Below, piece by piece: positions 54,253 through 63,069 of a DNA stretch of 64,000 nucleotides (its first letter is position 1; every line of letters begins with the position of its first letter). The notes beneath the pieces were generated by a model. That model made no database searches. It saw only the letters and a program-made list of their open reading frames with translations, and was not told where the DNA came from. Source of the stretch: Comamonas testosteroni TK102 (GTDB taxonomy: Bacteria; Pseudomonadota; Gammaproteobacteria; Burkholderiales; Burkholderiaceae_C). The translations under genes were made by a program, and so were the position numbers. The stretch spans positions 3,844,001 to 3,908,000 of the forward strand of contig NZ_CP006704.1 in the NCBI RefSeq assembly GCF_000739375.1. The letters run 5' to 3'.

Positions 54253-55068
54253 AACTGCCAGTTGGAGCAGGCCGTCCGGATACCGCTTATCGAACTGCAG
54301 CACTCTCAGTTGCATAACGGACATCTGCGCATGACGGAAGCCGGCCGACTGCTCTACGAGCGCACCGTGCCCTTTCTCGACACTTTGCTCTCCACGCAGG
54401 ATGAACTTGGTGCGGTACAGTGCGAACTGCGTAGTCCTTTGAGGATGTGCATGCCGGGCTAGGCGCCTAGGCTGCTTGCTCCCGTCATCGCCGAATTCTG
54501 TAGCCTCCATCCGGGGATCAAGCTCGAATGCGATACCCGAATGACCGGATTGGAAGTGCTTCGAGAAGACCTCGACCTTTCTATCGTCTTCCACCGAGGT
54601 CACCAGGAGGACCGCGCTTTCATCACACGCGAAGTCGCCACACTGCCCAGCATCGTGGTTGCCGCCGCATCCCTGCTGGCCAAGACAGGTATGCCACGCC
54701 ATGTGCGTGGACTGAAGTCTCTGCCCTGCATCATCACCCTCAGTGCGCTGAAGGGGCAGCCCTGGCAGTTTCAGGATGCTGCGGGCGACATCGTCAAGGT
54801 ACCGGTTCGCAGCCGCTACCGCGTCAAAAGCGGAGAACTGGCCGTGGCAGGCGCACGGCAAGGCATAGGATTTGCGATTGTGGCGGCCTATCCCTGCCAG
54901 GAAGACCTCGCTGCAGGCCGATTGCAGTAGTTGCCACTGAACCTGCGCCCCGCGCCACTGCAATTGCAGGGAGCGTACAGCCATCGCCATTCCGTGACGG
55001 GGCGTGTCAGGGCGCTGCTGAAACGGATACAAGTGCGCCTGGCTGCCTCGGCAAAAGTACTGATGACC
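54253..55068 (+). pseudogene. LysR family regulator, N-terminally truncated with two in-frame TAG codons
   Basis: In one frame: LEQAVRIPLIELQHSQLHNG and LRMTEAGRLLYERTVPFLDT (end of the DNA-binding part), then TAG at 54460, then LLAPVIAEFCSLHPGIKLEC, MTGLEVLREDLDLSIVFHRG, LPCIITLSALKGQPWQFQDA, a second TAG at 54928, and LPLNLRPAPLQLQGAYSHRH. The first helix-turn-helix is missing. Both breaks are amber codons without frame change. It is most likely a decaying regulator of the phzF-like gene that follows. Confidence 0.85.
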
Positions 55069-55217
55069 GGCCTAATCCACGCCATTGACGGCTGGCAGCG
55101 GCCTCGCCCGGCCCGACTATCATGCTCAGCGTGGGAATGGCAGTGCGAAGGCAGCAAGCGCAGCTGCAGGTTCATGCACCAGCCAAAGTCCCAAAATTCC
55201 CCCTCGGCCTGTTCACC

Positions 55218-56021
55218 ATGCAACTTCCCATCCACATCGTTGACGCATTCACATCCGTCCAGTTCAAAGGCAACCAAGCTGCGGTTGTCTTGCTGGAAGA
55301 TTGGCTCGCGGAGCCCACACTCCAGGCCATCGCAACGGAAAACAACCTCTCCGAAACCTCCTTCCTGGTTTGGAGCCCTGCGCGAAATGCCTTTGAGATC
55401 CGGTGGTTCTCTCCGCTCAAGGAAATCGCATTTTGTGGCCACGCAACGCTGGCCAGTGCATTTGTTCTCTTTGAGGCCGACCGACAACTGCGCAACATAA
55501 CGTTCTGGGCCGCGGCAGTCGGCGATGTCACAGCAGCAAGAGAGCACACTGGGCGTATCGTCATGACCTTCCCACGCCGAGATGCACGCCCCTTGGGCGA
55601 GGTTCCAGCGGCCCTTCTTGAGGGTCTAAGCCCCTCACCCGACCATGTCTGGGTGAATCAACAGGCTTATATGGCTGTCTATACGTCCGAAGCTGGCGTG
55701 CGGTCGGTCAAACCCAACCTAGAACTGCTCGAATCTTTGGGCCCATTGGACGTGGTGGTTACGGCACCTGCGGACGTTGGTGCTCCCTACGATTTTGTCA
55801 GCCGCTATTTCTGGCCTGCAAACGGCGGGGATGAAGATCCGGTGACCGGCTCCATACACGCAGCACTTGCTCCATACTGGTCCGAGAAACTCCATAAGAA
55901 GGTCCTGATTGCGCACCAGGCATCACAGCGCACAGGCACCCTGTTTTGCGAGGTGACCGATTCAAACGTCAAAGTGGCCGGTCACTGTGCTCGTTATTTG
56001 ACAGGCACTATCACAATCTAG
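55218..56021 (+). CDS. PhzF family isomerase/epimerase
   Basis: A 267-residue diaminopimelate-epimerase-fold protein. MQLPIHIVDAFTSVQFKGNQ, AAVVLLEDW, the catalytic glutamate region ENNLSETSFLV, IRWFSPLKEIAFCGHATLAS, and the C-terminal GGDEDPVTGSIHAALAPYWS are intact. PhzF itself isomerises a phenazine precursor, but most family members have unknown substrates and there are no other phenazine genes here. The start at 55218 gives the family N-terminus; the frame is open back to 55122. Confidence 0.92.
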   Translation: MQLPIHIVDAFTSVQFKGNQAAVVLLEDWLAEPTLQAIATENNLSETSFLVWSPARNAFEIRWFSPLKEIAFCGHATLASAFVLFEADRQLRNITFWAAAVGDVTAAREHTGRIVMTFPRRDARPLGEVPAALLEGLSPSPDHVWVNQQAYMAVYTSEAGVRSVKPNLELLESLGPLDVVVTAPADVGAPYDFVSRYFWPANGGDEDPVTGSIHAALAPYWSEKLHKKVLIAHQASQRTGTLFCEVTDSNVKVAGHCARYLTGTITI

Positions 56022-56205
56022 GTGCGCCAGTTTGGAGTGGCGGCTTGGCAACTCGCCTGTGGACATAGGTTGAAGCAGTTGATCTCCAACTTCTGCTCGC
56101 GGTCAGAAGCCGCCGCTGGGACTGAATTCCAAACTCAAGTCCACTCAAGTATTGGGAGGCATCGCCAGCGACAGCTTTCGTCTGAATTTAACTGTCCCTC
56201 AAAAT

Positions 56206-56652
56206 ATGCGCATCTCCGTCTCCTCCATCATCGCAAAGCCAACTGCTGTGCTTTTCTGGCTTTCTCAGGACTACGCACGCAGACTCGAATGGGATAGATA
56301 TCTTTGCGAGGCATACCTCATTGGGGGCCATCAAACTGCGGCGGTTGGCATCAAGTCTCATTGCAAGAATCGAAGTGGCTCAGTGATTGAGTCGAAGTAC
56401 ATATCGTTTTCTCCCCCTACGCACGCAGCGGTCCTAATGACCAAGGGGCCATGGATCCTTAGCAATTTCGGTGGGACGTGGCGCTTTAAACCACTGCAGG
56501 ACGGAAAGACAGAAGTTTGCTTCATCTACAACTTTAAGGCCCGTCCTGCGCTTCCAGGATGGATCATTGAACCATTGATCGCTGTGTTCTACCGCAGAGA
56601 TATGCAGCGTCGTTTGGATGCTTTCACGAAGTGGGCTCAAGCTATAGAGTAG
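56206..56652 (+). CDS. SRPBCC (START-like) domain protein
   Basis: A 148-residue protein whose helix-grip pattern fits the polyketide cyclase/RatA-like group: MRISVSSIIAKPTAVLFWLS, YARRLEWDRYLCEAYLIGGH, ILSNFGGTWRFKPLQDGKTE, and FNFKARPALPGWIIEPLIAV-type end (read as YNFKARPALPGWIIEPLIAV). Such domains bind hydrophobic ligands. The start could be 56152 or 56206; neither has a strong ribosome site. The 270 bases after it hold nothing that I recognise. Confidence 0.75.
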   Translation: MRISVSSIIAKPTAVLFWLSQDYARRLEWDRYLCEAYLIGGHQTAAVGIKSHCKNRSGSVIESKYISFSPPTHAAVLMTKGPWILSNFGGTWRFKPLQDGKTEVCFIYNFKARPALPGWIIEPLIAVFYRRDMQRRLDAFTKWAQAIE

Positions 56653-56920
56653 CCCCCATTTGACGTACTCCAGTATCCCCCACTTCACTTGTATTCGGAG
56701 TCCGACCTCAATGATTGCTCAGGGTCGAACCAGTCCGTCGCTGCAATCAAAAGCGGCCACGGCGTTCAACGGCTGGTGTCAGTGATTACCGCCATTCAGG
56801 TCCTGGCTCCTGAATGACTCAGTTCAGCCAGATTCGCAATTGAGAGTTTCTGGCAAATTGCAGGCCAGTGTGTTTGCACCTGACGCATCTCTTCTGAGTG
56901 GAAATCAACAGCGTGGGGAT

Positions 56921-57820
56921 TCAGAGATCCACATGGGCAGCGAGCAAGCGAGTCTTCAGAGATTCAGCGGCAGGACTAAGCACACGCCCTCGCTTCTTTA
57001 TCAAGCCCAAAGTGCGCCACAGCTGAGGCTCGGTCAGCGGCACACCACGGATCTTCGGATGACTCTCTGGCAGCGCAAGCTGCGGAATGGCTGCCATGCC
57101 CAACCCGGCCTCTACAAGAGCGAGTGCGCCGGTGACATGGTTGCATTCGTACCAGGCCATTGGCTGATCCGGCAAGCCCGCCATGACTTGGTCCAAAAGC
57201 AGGCGGTTACTGCTCTGATGCGATACCGATACGAGGCGCTCTCCGGCGAGTTCGGTCCATGCAATCTCTGAGCGACATGCCCATGCATGACTGTGCAGCA
57301 TCGCCAACACGTATCGCTCACGCGTCCAGGTCTCGAATTGGATTCCGGGCTCCTGGCTTCCAGTAAAGCTCACGCCGAAATCTGCTCGACCGCGTACTAC
57401 GGCATCCAGGACATGGCTTGCATTCTCATCAATGACATGGACTTGAACTTCCGGGTACTCGGCAGCAAAGGCACGCAGTGCATTAGGCAGGAGATGGTTT
57501 GCAACCGATGGGATGCAAGCCACCGTCACCGATCCCCGACGAGGCAGGGTCTGATCGTTAACCCGCTGCACTGCAGTCTCAAGGCCCTCTAACGCAGCAC
57601 GCGCTTCAGTGAGGAACTCCTGGCCAATTGCGGTCAGCTGAACGTGTCTGGTTGTGCGCTCAAGCAGCTTGGTTCCCAAAGCATCTTCCAGGCGCTCAAT
57701 TCTTCGACTCAACGCCGGCGCTGATAGGCAAAGACGCTCTGCAGCGATGCGAAAGCTTGAATTCTCAGCAGTGGCTACAAAGGCCTGCAGCTCGGAGATG
57801 TCGAATTTAATGCGCTCCAT
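56921..57820 (-). CDS. LysR family regulator divergent from a Bug protein gene
   Basis: A 299-residue LysR regulator with the helix-turn-helix FRIAAERLCLSAPALSRRIE and the effector domain from RRGSVTVACIPSVANHLLPN onward. The start MERIKFDISELQAF at 57820 fits the family; the frame runs on to 57919. It is divergent from the binding-protein gene with 97 bases between starts, a standard control arrangement. The effector is probably the ligand of the binding protein. Confidence 0.93.
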   Translation of the reverse strand: MERIKFDISELQAFVATAENSSFRIAAERLCLSAPALSRRIERLEDALGTKLLERTTRHVQLTAIGQEFLTEARAALEGLETAVQRVNDQTLPRRGSVTVACIPSVANHLLPNALRAFAAEYPEVQVHVIDENASHVLDAVVRGRADFGVSFTGSQEPGIQFETWTRERYVLAMLHSHAWACRSEIAWTELAGERLVSVSHQSSNRLLLDQVMAGLPDQPMAWYECNHVTGALALVEAGLGMAAIPQLALPESHPKIRGVPLTEPQLWRTLGLIKKRGRVLSPAAESLKTRLLAAHVDL

Positions 57821-57917
57821 GCAATAGTCTACCCATATCTTGCAATTTACAGAATAGTCCCTGAAATTTACGATGGCCGCTTGCACAGAGTTGATTACGA
57901 CTCGACCAGGAGACAAC

Positions 57918-58886
57918 ATGCAAAGACGCCCTCTCGTCCTGGCTGCCGCATTGGCAGCCTGTCTGCCGCCTGCCGGCGCCTACGCCCAGGAATTCCCACC
58001 CAAACGGCCCGTCACCATGGTGGTCGGCTTTGCCGCCGGTGGCTCAGCGGACATCGCGGCACGCATCATTGCCAAGAAACTCGGCGAAAACATCGGCCAA
58101 AGCGTGGTCGTAGATAACAAACCTGGCGCAGGTGGCAACCTGGCACATGCCCAGGTAGCTCATGGGGCCACAGATGGCTCCGTCTTGTTGTTTGGCTCCA
58201 TCGGCCCCTTGAGCATCTCACCTCACTTCATGAAAGTGAGCTACGACCCTCTCAAAGATCTCGCCCCCATCACCATGGGCGTGACCTTTCCCAATGTTCT
58301 TGTCGTGCCTGCAAGCAAAGGCATCAAAACCTTGGGAGAGTTTGTCGCTGCGGCCAAACGCGAACCGGGCAAGTTGGACTTTGCCTCCACGGGCCCCGGC
58401 TCTGCAGCTCACCTGGCGGGAGAATTGCTGAACGACATTGCCAAGATCGATACGGTTCACATTCCCTACAAGGGCGGAGCACCGGCTTTGCAGGACGTGC
58501 TGGGAGGGCGCGTGGGCTCTTTCTATGCTGCGCCGCCTACGGCACTGCCGCATATCGAGTCCGGCAAGCTCATTCCGCTCGCGACCACCGGTCTGACACG
58601 CCCAGCCTACCTGCCCAATGTACCCACCGTTGCAGAGTCCTATCCCGGCTTCAATGCCACCAATTGGTATGCGTTCGTTGCGCCTGGAAAAACACCCAAA
58701 CCATTGCTGGACAGATGGAACATTGAACTCGTAAGGGTGCTGAATGCGCCTGAGGTTCGGGCGAACCTGCTCAAGCACGGTCAAACTGCGGCCCCTACCT
58801 CGCGTGAAGAACTAGCCAAATTCATTTCGACAGAGAATGAAAAGTGGAGCCGCATCATCCGTGAACGAAAAATCACGGCAGATTGA
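57918..58886 (+). CDS. Bug family tripartite tricarboxylate transporter substrate-binding protein
   Basis: A 322-residue periplasmic protein. The signal peptide ends GAYAQ, then EFPPKRPVTMVVGFAAGGSA, GQSVVVDNKPGAGGNLAHAQ, FASTGPGSAAHLAGELL and DTVHIPYKGGAPALQDVLGG, the typical Bug (TctC-like) marks. GGAG lies 7 bases before ATG 57918. No TctA/TctB membrane genes are present, which is usual for Bug proteins: most are orphans. Ligands are mostly small carboxylates; this one is unknown. Confidence 0.93.
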   Translation: MQRRPLVLAAALAACLPPAGAYAQEFPPKRPVTMVVGFAAGGSADIAARIIAKKLGENIGQSVVVDNKPGAGGNLAHAQVAHGATDGSVLLFGSIGPLSISPHFMKVSYDPLKDLAPITMGVTFPNVLVVPASKGIKTLGEFVAAAKREPGKLDFASTGPGSAAHLAGELLNDIAKIDTVHIPYKGGAPALQDVLGGRVGSFYAAPPTALPHIESGKLIPLATTGLTRPAYLPNVPTVAESYPGFNATNWYAFVAPGKTPKPLLDRWNIELVRVLNAPEVRANLLKHGQTAAPTSREELAKFISTENEKWSRIIRERKITAD

Positions 58887-59527
58887 CTGAGCTGCCAGCC
58901 GACTGAGATTGCCAAGGCCCATCGCAAACAAGGGGTCTGCGGAGTCGGCCACTGAACTCAGAGGCTGCCGCTCAGTTCCGTCGCAAGGCGGCTTGCAGGA
59001 CTGGATAGCTTCGATGCTAGTGCCACTGGCCCTTGATCCAGAACCAGTTGCCCAGCTCTCCGCGCCATATCCAACGACCAGGAACCCAAACAATGGGTCG
59101 GGCTCGGTGCCGGCGGTCTGTTTTCAACGATGCTCTGCAGCATGGGAGGCACTGTACTCGCCAAGCAGTGGCCTTTATGCCAAACCCACTGGTCTCACTC
59201 CCAGCGCCAGCACCGGTTCACCCAATGCCACCGAAGCGACGGCGGTGCGCCTCGCTCTTCGATGATGACTCAGGCATCACGCGCTCTTGGACATGAACCA
59301 CCGCTAGCCGTGAATGTCGCTCGGGAGCCACGACGCCCCCGATCAACCGAGTACCGACATCAGTCCCAGAGAGAGCAATCCAACCGAGAAGACCTTCTTG
59401 AGCCTCTTTCGCCGACCTCACTTGCTGTAGAACAGTCACGCCTATTCTGCAGGTTGCTTGACGCGTCGGCGGCAAGTAAAGCGGCCGTCGCGACAGCCAC
59501 ACCTGCAAGCGCACCAGGCCAACCAAA
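58887..59527. other. Region without a recognised gene
   Basis: About 640 bases between the Bug gene and a terminator. Several frames are open on both strands, but none shows a ribosome site with protein-like features. The segment around 59130-59300 could be a worn remnant (LCSMGGTVLAKQ on the plus strand), without any family that I can name. Confidence 0.4.
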
Positions 59528-59528
59528 A

Positions 59529-59554
59529 AAGCCTCGGCACGGTGACCGAGGCTT
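59529..59554 (-). terminator. Terminator hairpin, minus strand
   Basis: AAGCCTCGG / CCGAGGCTT with an eight-base loop and a run of six T on the minus strand side. Confidence 0.8.
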
Positions 59555-59649
59555 GGGAATTAGCGCCAGGGATCAAGCCATCTTTCAGTGCTTCAGCCTG
59601 AACCCAGCGACACGCACCTTGCGCTCGAGATATGACAGCCAGATGGCAA

Positions 59650-59679
59650 AAAGCCCCGACCGTTTCCGATCAGGGCTTT
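59650..59679 (-). terminator. Terminator of tRNA-fMet
   Basis: AAAGCCC / GGGCTTT with an imperfect inner stem, starting 4 bases after the tRNA 3' end; the minus strand continues into T residues. Confidence 0.8.
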
Positions 59680-59682
59680 AAG

Positions 59683-59759
<77 letters not shown>

Positions 59760-59889
59760 ATATTCCGCGTCGGGGGCCGACCACCATTCCTAGGCGCCAG
59801 CTTCTTTCCCCGACCAAGGCATTCTAGCACATATGTATAAATTCACAGCATGAATCTTCATTCAGTGGCCTACACCATGACCAGAAAAT

Positions 59890-59926
59890 GAACACAGCCC
59901 GCTGGCGTACCAAGCGGGCTGTGTTC
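59890..59926 (-). terminator. Terminator of the CsbD gene
   Basis: GAACACAGCCCGCT and its complement pair over 14 bases with a nine-base loop; the minus strand continues ATTTTC. It lies 17 bases after the CsbD stop. Confidence 0.85.
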
Positions 59927-59943
59927 ATTGCAACCTGAGAAGC

Positions 59944-60126
59944 TTACTTTTTGGCCGCGTCGTGAATCGCTTCCTTCAAGTCACCGGCTTTCTTCTGGGC
60001 AGTGCCTTGAACCTGTTTCGCGATGCCCTTGGCTTCCTGTTCAGGGCTGTCAACGAGTTCACCAAACTTCTGCTGAACCTTACCTGCTGCGTCCTTCAAC
60101 GTGCCCTTGACTTGATCAGTATTCAT
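59944..60126 (-). CDS. CsbD family stress protein
   Basis: A 60-residue CsbD-like protein: MNTDQVKGTLKDAAGKVQQK, FGELVDSPEQEAKG, VQGTAQKKAGDLKEAI. It is hydrophilic and helical. GGAGAA lies 6 bases before ATG 60126. Family members are induced in general stress and stationary phase; their mechanism is unknown. It is a single gene with its own terminator. Confidence 0.93.
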   Translation of the reverse strand: MNTDQVKGTLKDAAGKVQQKFGELVDSPEQEAKGIAKQVQGTAQKKAGDLKEAIHDAAKK

Positions 60127-60600
60127 GATGTTCTCCTTATGAACAAGGCCACGAACTGCGGCCTTGGTTCAAAGGTAAACGCTATGAAGGTTGACTGCCG
60201 TGGGACTAGTTTGGGCATCTTTGTGGTAGATACCCTTACACGTTATCAATTGCTCACAACGGTAATTCCAAACCAAAGTTCCGCGGTACACGCGGGCCAG
60301 AGCACTGCTGAATCGATGCCAGCGAGAGCATCGCGACCAGGCAGCCACACGTTGCGAAAAAGATCACGCACGAAATGGCGAGATGAACAGGCTGGATGAC
60401 CAGGACCGAGCGCAACCATCCGCAGGCAAGCGTGGGAGCCACGGGAAAGACGGTAGGGGCTCAAAGCTGACCGATGATTTGAGGAGTGAGCCACGCGCAT
60501 ATGACCGATATAACCGCGAAAGCAGCGCCAGCTCCTGGACGAGATCAGCGCTCAAACCAGCGCCTGGCGCGCAGAGCATTGGTTTGAGTAGAGCGAGCCA
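60127..60600. other. Region with decayed phage-like fragments
   Basis: About 470 bases. A stem CGAACTGCGGCC / GGCCTTGGTTC lies near 60150. From 60383 an open frame ends in an ATGA overlap with the next remnant; near its end, YDRYNRE and, one frame over, RQLLDEISAQTSAWRAEHWF look like one small protein broken by a frameshift. No intact gene is seen. Confidence 0.45.
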
Positions 60601-60779
60601 ATGACACGCATCAACATCACCGAAATATGGGAGCGGCACGGCTACAAGGTCGAACACATTGAACGGGCATGGGTGCACCCCAGCGCAATGTTTATGGGCC
60701 TGACGGCGTGCTGCCGATTGAAGATGCTGAGTACATTCAGGAAACAGAAGCGCTGCGCGACCTCGGCCTCATCGATTAA
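60601..60779 (+). pseudogene. Small phage-like protein, frameshifted
   Basis: MTRINITEIWERHGYKVEHI and ERAWVHPSAMFM read in one frame, then GPDGVLPIEDAEYIQETEAL and RDLGLID in another, ending at TAA 60777. One missing base near 60695 would explain it. The intact protein would have about 60 residues. A terminator follows 5 bases after the stop. The family is unknown to me. Confidence 0.65.
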
Positions 60780-60784
60780 CCCAT

Positions 60785-60806
60785 GCCCGCCCTGAGCGGG
60801 CTTTTT
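60785..60806 (+). terminator. Terminator hairpin module
   Basis: GCCCGC / GCGGGC with a five-base loop, then TTTTTAT. Confidence 0.88.
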
Positions 60807-60994
60807 ATAGCCACCCTTTAGCTAGCTTTATTGTGTCTGCAGATTCTGAAACGTGAGCGTTTGGGCAGCCTGCGGCATGCTTATACCCTGCCCGCCCGGC
60901 CAGACGGACCATTCGTAATATCCTGGGCGCCTTGCATACAGAGCTGCAGTTTGTTTCAATCTCGGCTTGATAGCTCCGAAGGAGGCGGCTCGAT

Positions 60995-61882
60995 TTGAAT
61001 TTATTGAAGAAGCACAGAATCAGTTTGTCAGCGGTGACTGCCGCCTTTGTGTTAGGAGCATGCGGTCAAAAAGTGGAGGTTCCACCTGCACATGTTGGCA
61101 AGATCATGACCAAAGATGGCTATCAGGAAAGCTTGATCCCCACGTCCAAATTTCGCTTAGGCCAGTGCTGGGCATACTGTGACCGCCTGGTCTTGCTGGA
61201 TGTATCAGACAAGGCCTATCAGGAGAGCATGAACATCTTCATACCTGAAGATAAGCTGAATCTGGAAGTGACCATCCGCGCGACCTTAAGCATTAATCCA
61301 AAGAAAACGGCGGAGCTGTTCAATGCTGTCGCACCGACAGAGGTGACGGGAGATATCTCCACTATTGCAAACGAGCAGGTGTATCGCACCTATGCCAGTC
61401 AAATCATTCAAGCCGAGGTACGCGAATACCTGAGCAAGCTCTCTATCAGTGAAATCGCTTCGAGCAATGAAAAGATCAACTCTGACTTGCGGGCACAACT
61501 TGGCAAGGCCATCGAATCGTTGACCCCCTTCTCTGTTCGCTTTGTGGGCATCACCAATCTGAAGTACCCCAAAATCATCACGGATGCGCAGGAGTCCGCT
61601 GCAGAGCGCCGCGAAGCGATCCAAAAAGAAGAAGCTCAATTGGCGATCTCCAAAGCGCAGTTAGAGCGCGAATTGCAGGAAGCCCGTCTGCAGCGAGCGA
61701 TTGACAAGGAAAAGGCGGAAACGGAAGCCATGTCTCAAACAGTGCTGGCTCAATCCGTAGACAGTCGGGTTCTTCAGTTGCGCAAGCTGGAAAATGATCG
61801 TGCCTGGATCGAAAAGTGGAATGGTCAATTACCCACCACAACGTTGGGTGATGCGGTTCCCATGGTGAGTATTGGCAAATGA
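60995..61882 (+). CDS. SPFH/Band 7 domain lipoprotein
   Basis: A 295-residue protein starting at TTG 60995, 9 bases after AAGGAGG. It has a lipobox (VLGACGQ, cysteine near residue 23). The body has the SPFH pattern: VPPAHVGKIMTKDGYQESLI, a beta-rich part, VYRTYASQIIQAEVREYLSK, LGKAIESLTPFSVRFVGITN, and a long charged coiled coil (QKEEAQLAISKAQLERELQE) near the end. SPFH proteins form large membrane rings. A lipoprotein version coupled to a small membrane protein is unusual. Phage or island origin is suggested by neighbours. Confidence 0.83.
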   Translation: MNLLKKHRISLSAVTAAFVLGACGQKVEVPPAHVGKIMTKDGYQESLIPTSKFRLGQCWAYCDRLVLLDVSDKAYQESMNIFIPEDKLNLEVTIRATLSINPKKTAELFNAVAPTEVTGDISTIANEQVYRTYASQIIQAEVREYLSKLSISEIASSNEKINSDLRAQLGKAIESLTPFSVRFVGITNLKYPKIITDAQESAAERREAIQKEEAQLAISKAQLERELQEARLQRAIDKEKAETEAMSQTVLAQSVDSRVLQLRKLENDRAWIEKWNGQLPTTTLGDAVPMVSIGK

Positions 61883-62175
61883 CGCTGCTCTTCAACCTTC
61901 TGCCTTTCATGATCGTGGCAGCAGGTCTTGGCTTGAGTTGGAGGCTAAAGAAGGTTTGGATCCTGCCGGCAACAGTAGCGATCCTGTTTGTGTATTTCCA
62001 GGCACAGCCCTCATACCTGCCCAAAGGCGCTACCACTCGCTCAGAGCTTCCTGCATTCCCTGAGTCCGAAGCAAAAATTGAGGACCGCCTCAGCAAGCCT
62101 GTTTCTGGCGACGAGCGGGACCAGCGCATGAGGGATGCTGTACAGAAAGGCTTGGATTTCAAGCAGCAGCACTGA
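61879..62175 (+). CDS. Small membrane protein coupled to the SPFH gene
   Basis: A 98-residue protein with two hydrophobic helices (LLFNLLPFMIVAAGLGLSWR and KKVWILPATVAILFVYFQAQ) and a charged C-terminal tail (SEAKIEDRLSKPVSGDERDQ). Its ATG overlaps the SPFH stop by four bases, so the two are translated together. A terminator begins 20 bases after the stop. It may anchor or regulate the SPFH assembly. No named family. Confidence 0.8.
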   Translation: MTLLFNLLPFMIVAAGLGLSWRLKKVWILPATVAILFVYFQAQPSYLPKGATTRSELPAFPESEAKIEDRLSKPVSGDERDQRMRDAVQKGLDFKQQH

Positions 62176-62195
62176 CCCAGTCACTCGCTCAGCAA

Positions 62196-62222
62196 AAGCG
62201 CCTCAAATGAGGCGCTTTTTTT
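62196..62222 (+). terminator. Terminator of the SPFH pair
   Basis: AAGCGCCTC / GAGGCGCTT with a four-base loop, then seven T. Confidence 0.92.
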
Positions 62223-63069
62223 ATCAACCAAAGATGGCACTCACCTCGAAGACGAGAACGTGGGCAATTGGCCAGCATCCGGCAACTATGGCGCGCCTCC
62301 GCAAAGCGGAGTGGGGCCATCCTGCGAGACGACTGGAGCAGGTGGGGCCGCTCAGGAGTACGCCAAGGCGACGGCCGATTGAGAGCGCGCGTCGTGAGCG
62401 ACAGCGGCCACGCCAGACAGCGCATCACCACTTTTAGGTAAGCCGAACTCGTCTTGTTTGCCCCAGAGGCCTCAAGCAGAATTCGACGCAATCCAACAGT
62501 TTTGCCGAGCCTGGGCCTTCCCTCCCTCAACCAAATTCCCCAGGCATGACCCGCAAGGTCGTCGGCGCTCTATCCAAGTCCGCAGCAGCCGCTCGCGGGC
62601 TTTTTCTTTGTCCAAATGAAATTCCACGCACGCCACTCGCAACCACCAACAATTCATGGCCCTTGCAGCACAGCCTGGGTCATAGAGATGGTTGCTTGCT
62701 ATTGATGGATATGTGCCACGAAGCGATTCATGACACATCGCGCAAAGGCAAGAAGGAGAAACGGGAGTTCAAGGACGCGGCCAAACCGGGCCGCGCCGAC
62801 TGGATCGGCACGGTGCCGAGAAGGCCTGTCCATCTTTGCCGGCTCTGCTGGTCACTCAGGCCAAGCCATAGCGCATGGTTGGATCACCCTGGAGCCGTCG
62901 GCGGGCTTCTCCTTTGAGCCAAGCCCTGAACCAGAACTGAAAACCAGGACCAAGGCGCCTTGCTGCACGCTGTTGCAGATCGGATATCACTTGACGCATT
63001 CCAACCTGACATCCTGGCAGCACTCCTTGGCCGCTCCACGGCCTTCATCCAGCCCAGTCAGCCCGTGAT
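62223..63069. other. Region without a recognised gene, containing a repeat copy
   Basis: About 850 bases. It holds the second copy of a 120-140 base repeat (62473-62613) and no convincing gene. A plus-strand frame at 62546-62917 is open but crosses the repeat's terminator and has no family features. Confidence 0.45.
62473..62613. repeat. Diverged 120-140 base direct repeat, copy 2
   Basis: Matches 50042-50180 in order: GCAGAATTCGAC, GCCGAGCCTGGG, CCCAGGCATGACCCGCAAGG, and a hairpin (GTCCGC / GCGGGC) with TTTTTCTTTGTCC and ATG 62616. Confidence 0.75.

Noticed and set aside
55218..56021. Phenazine biosynthesis locus
   Set aside because: Only a PhzF-family protein is present; no other phenazine genes are nearby, and the family is mostly unrelated to phenazines.
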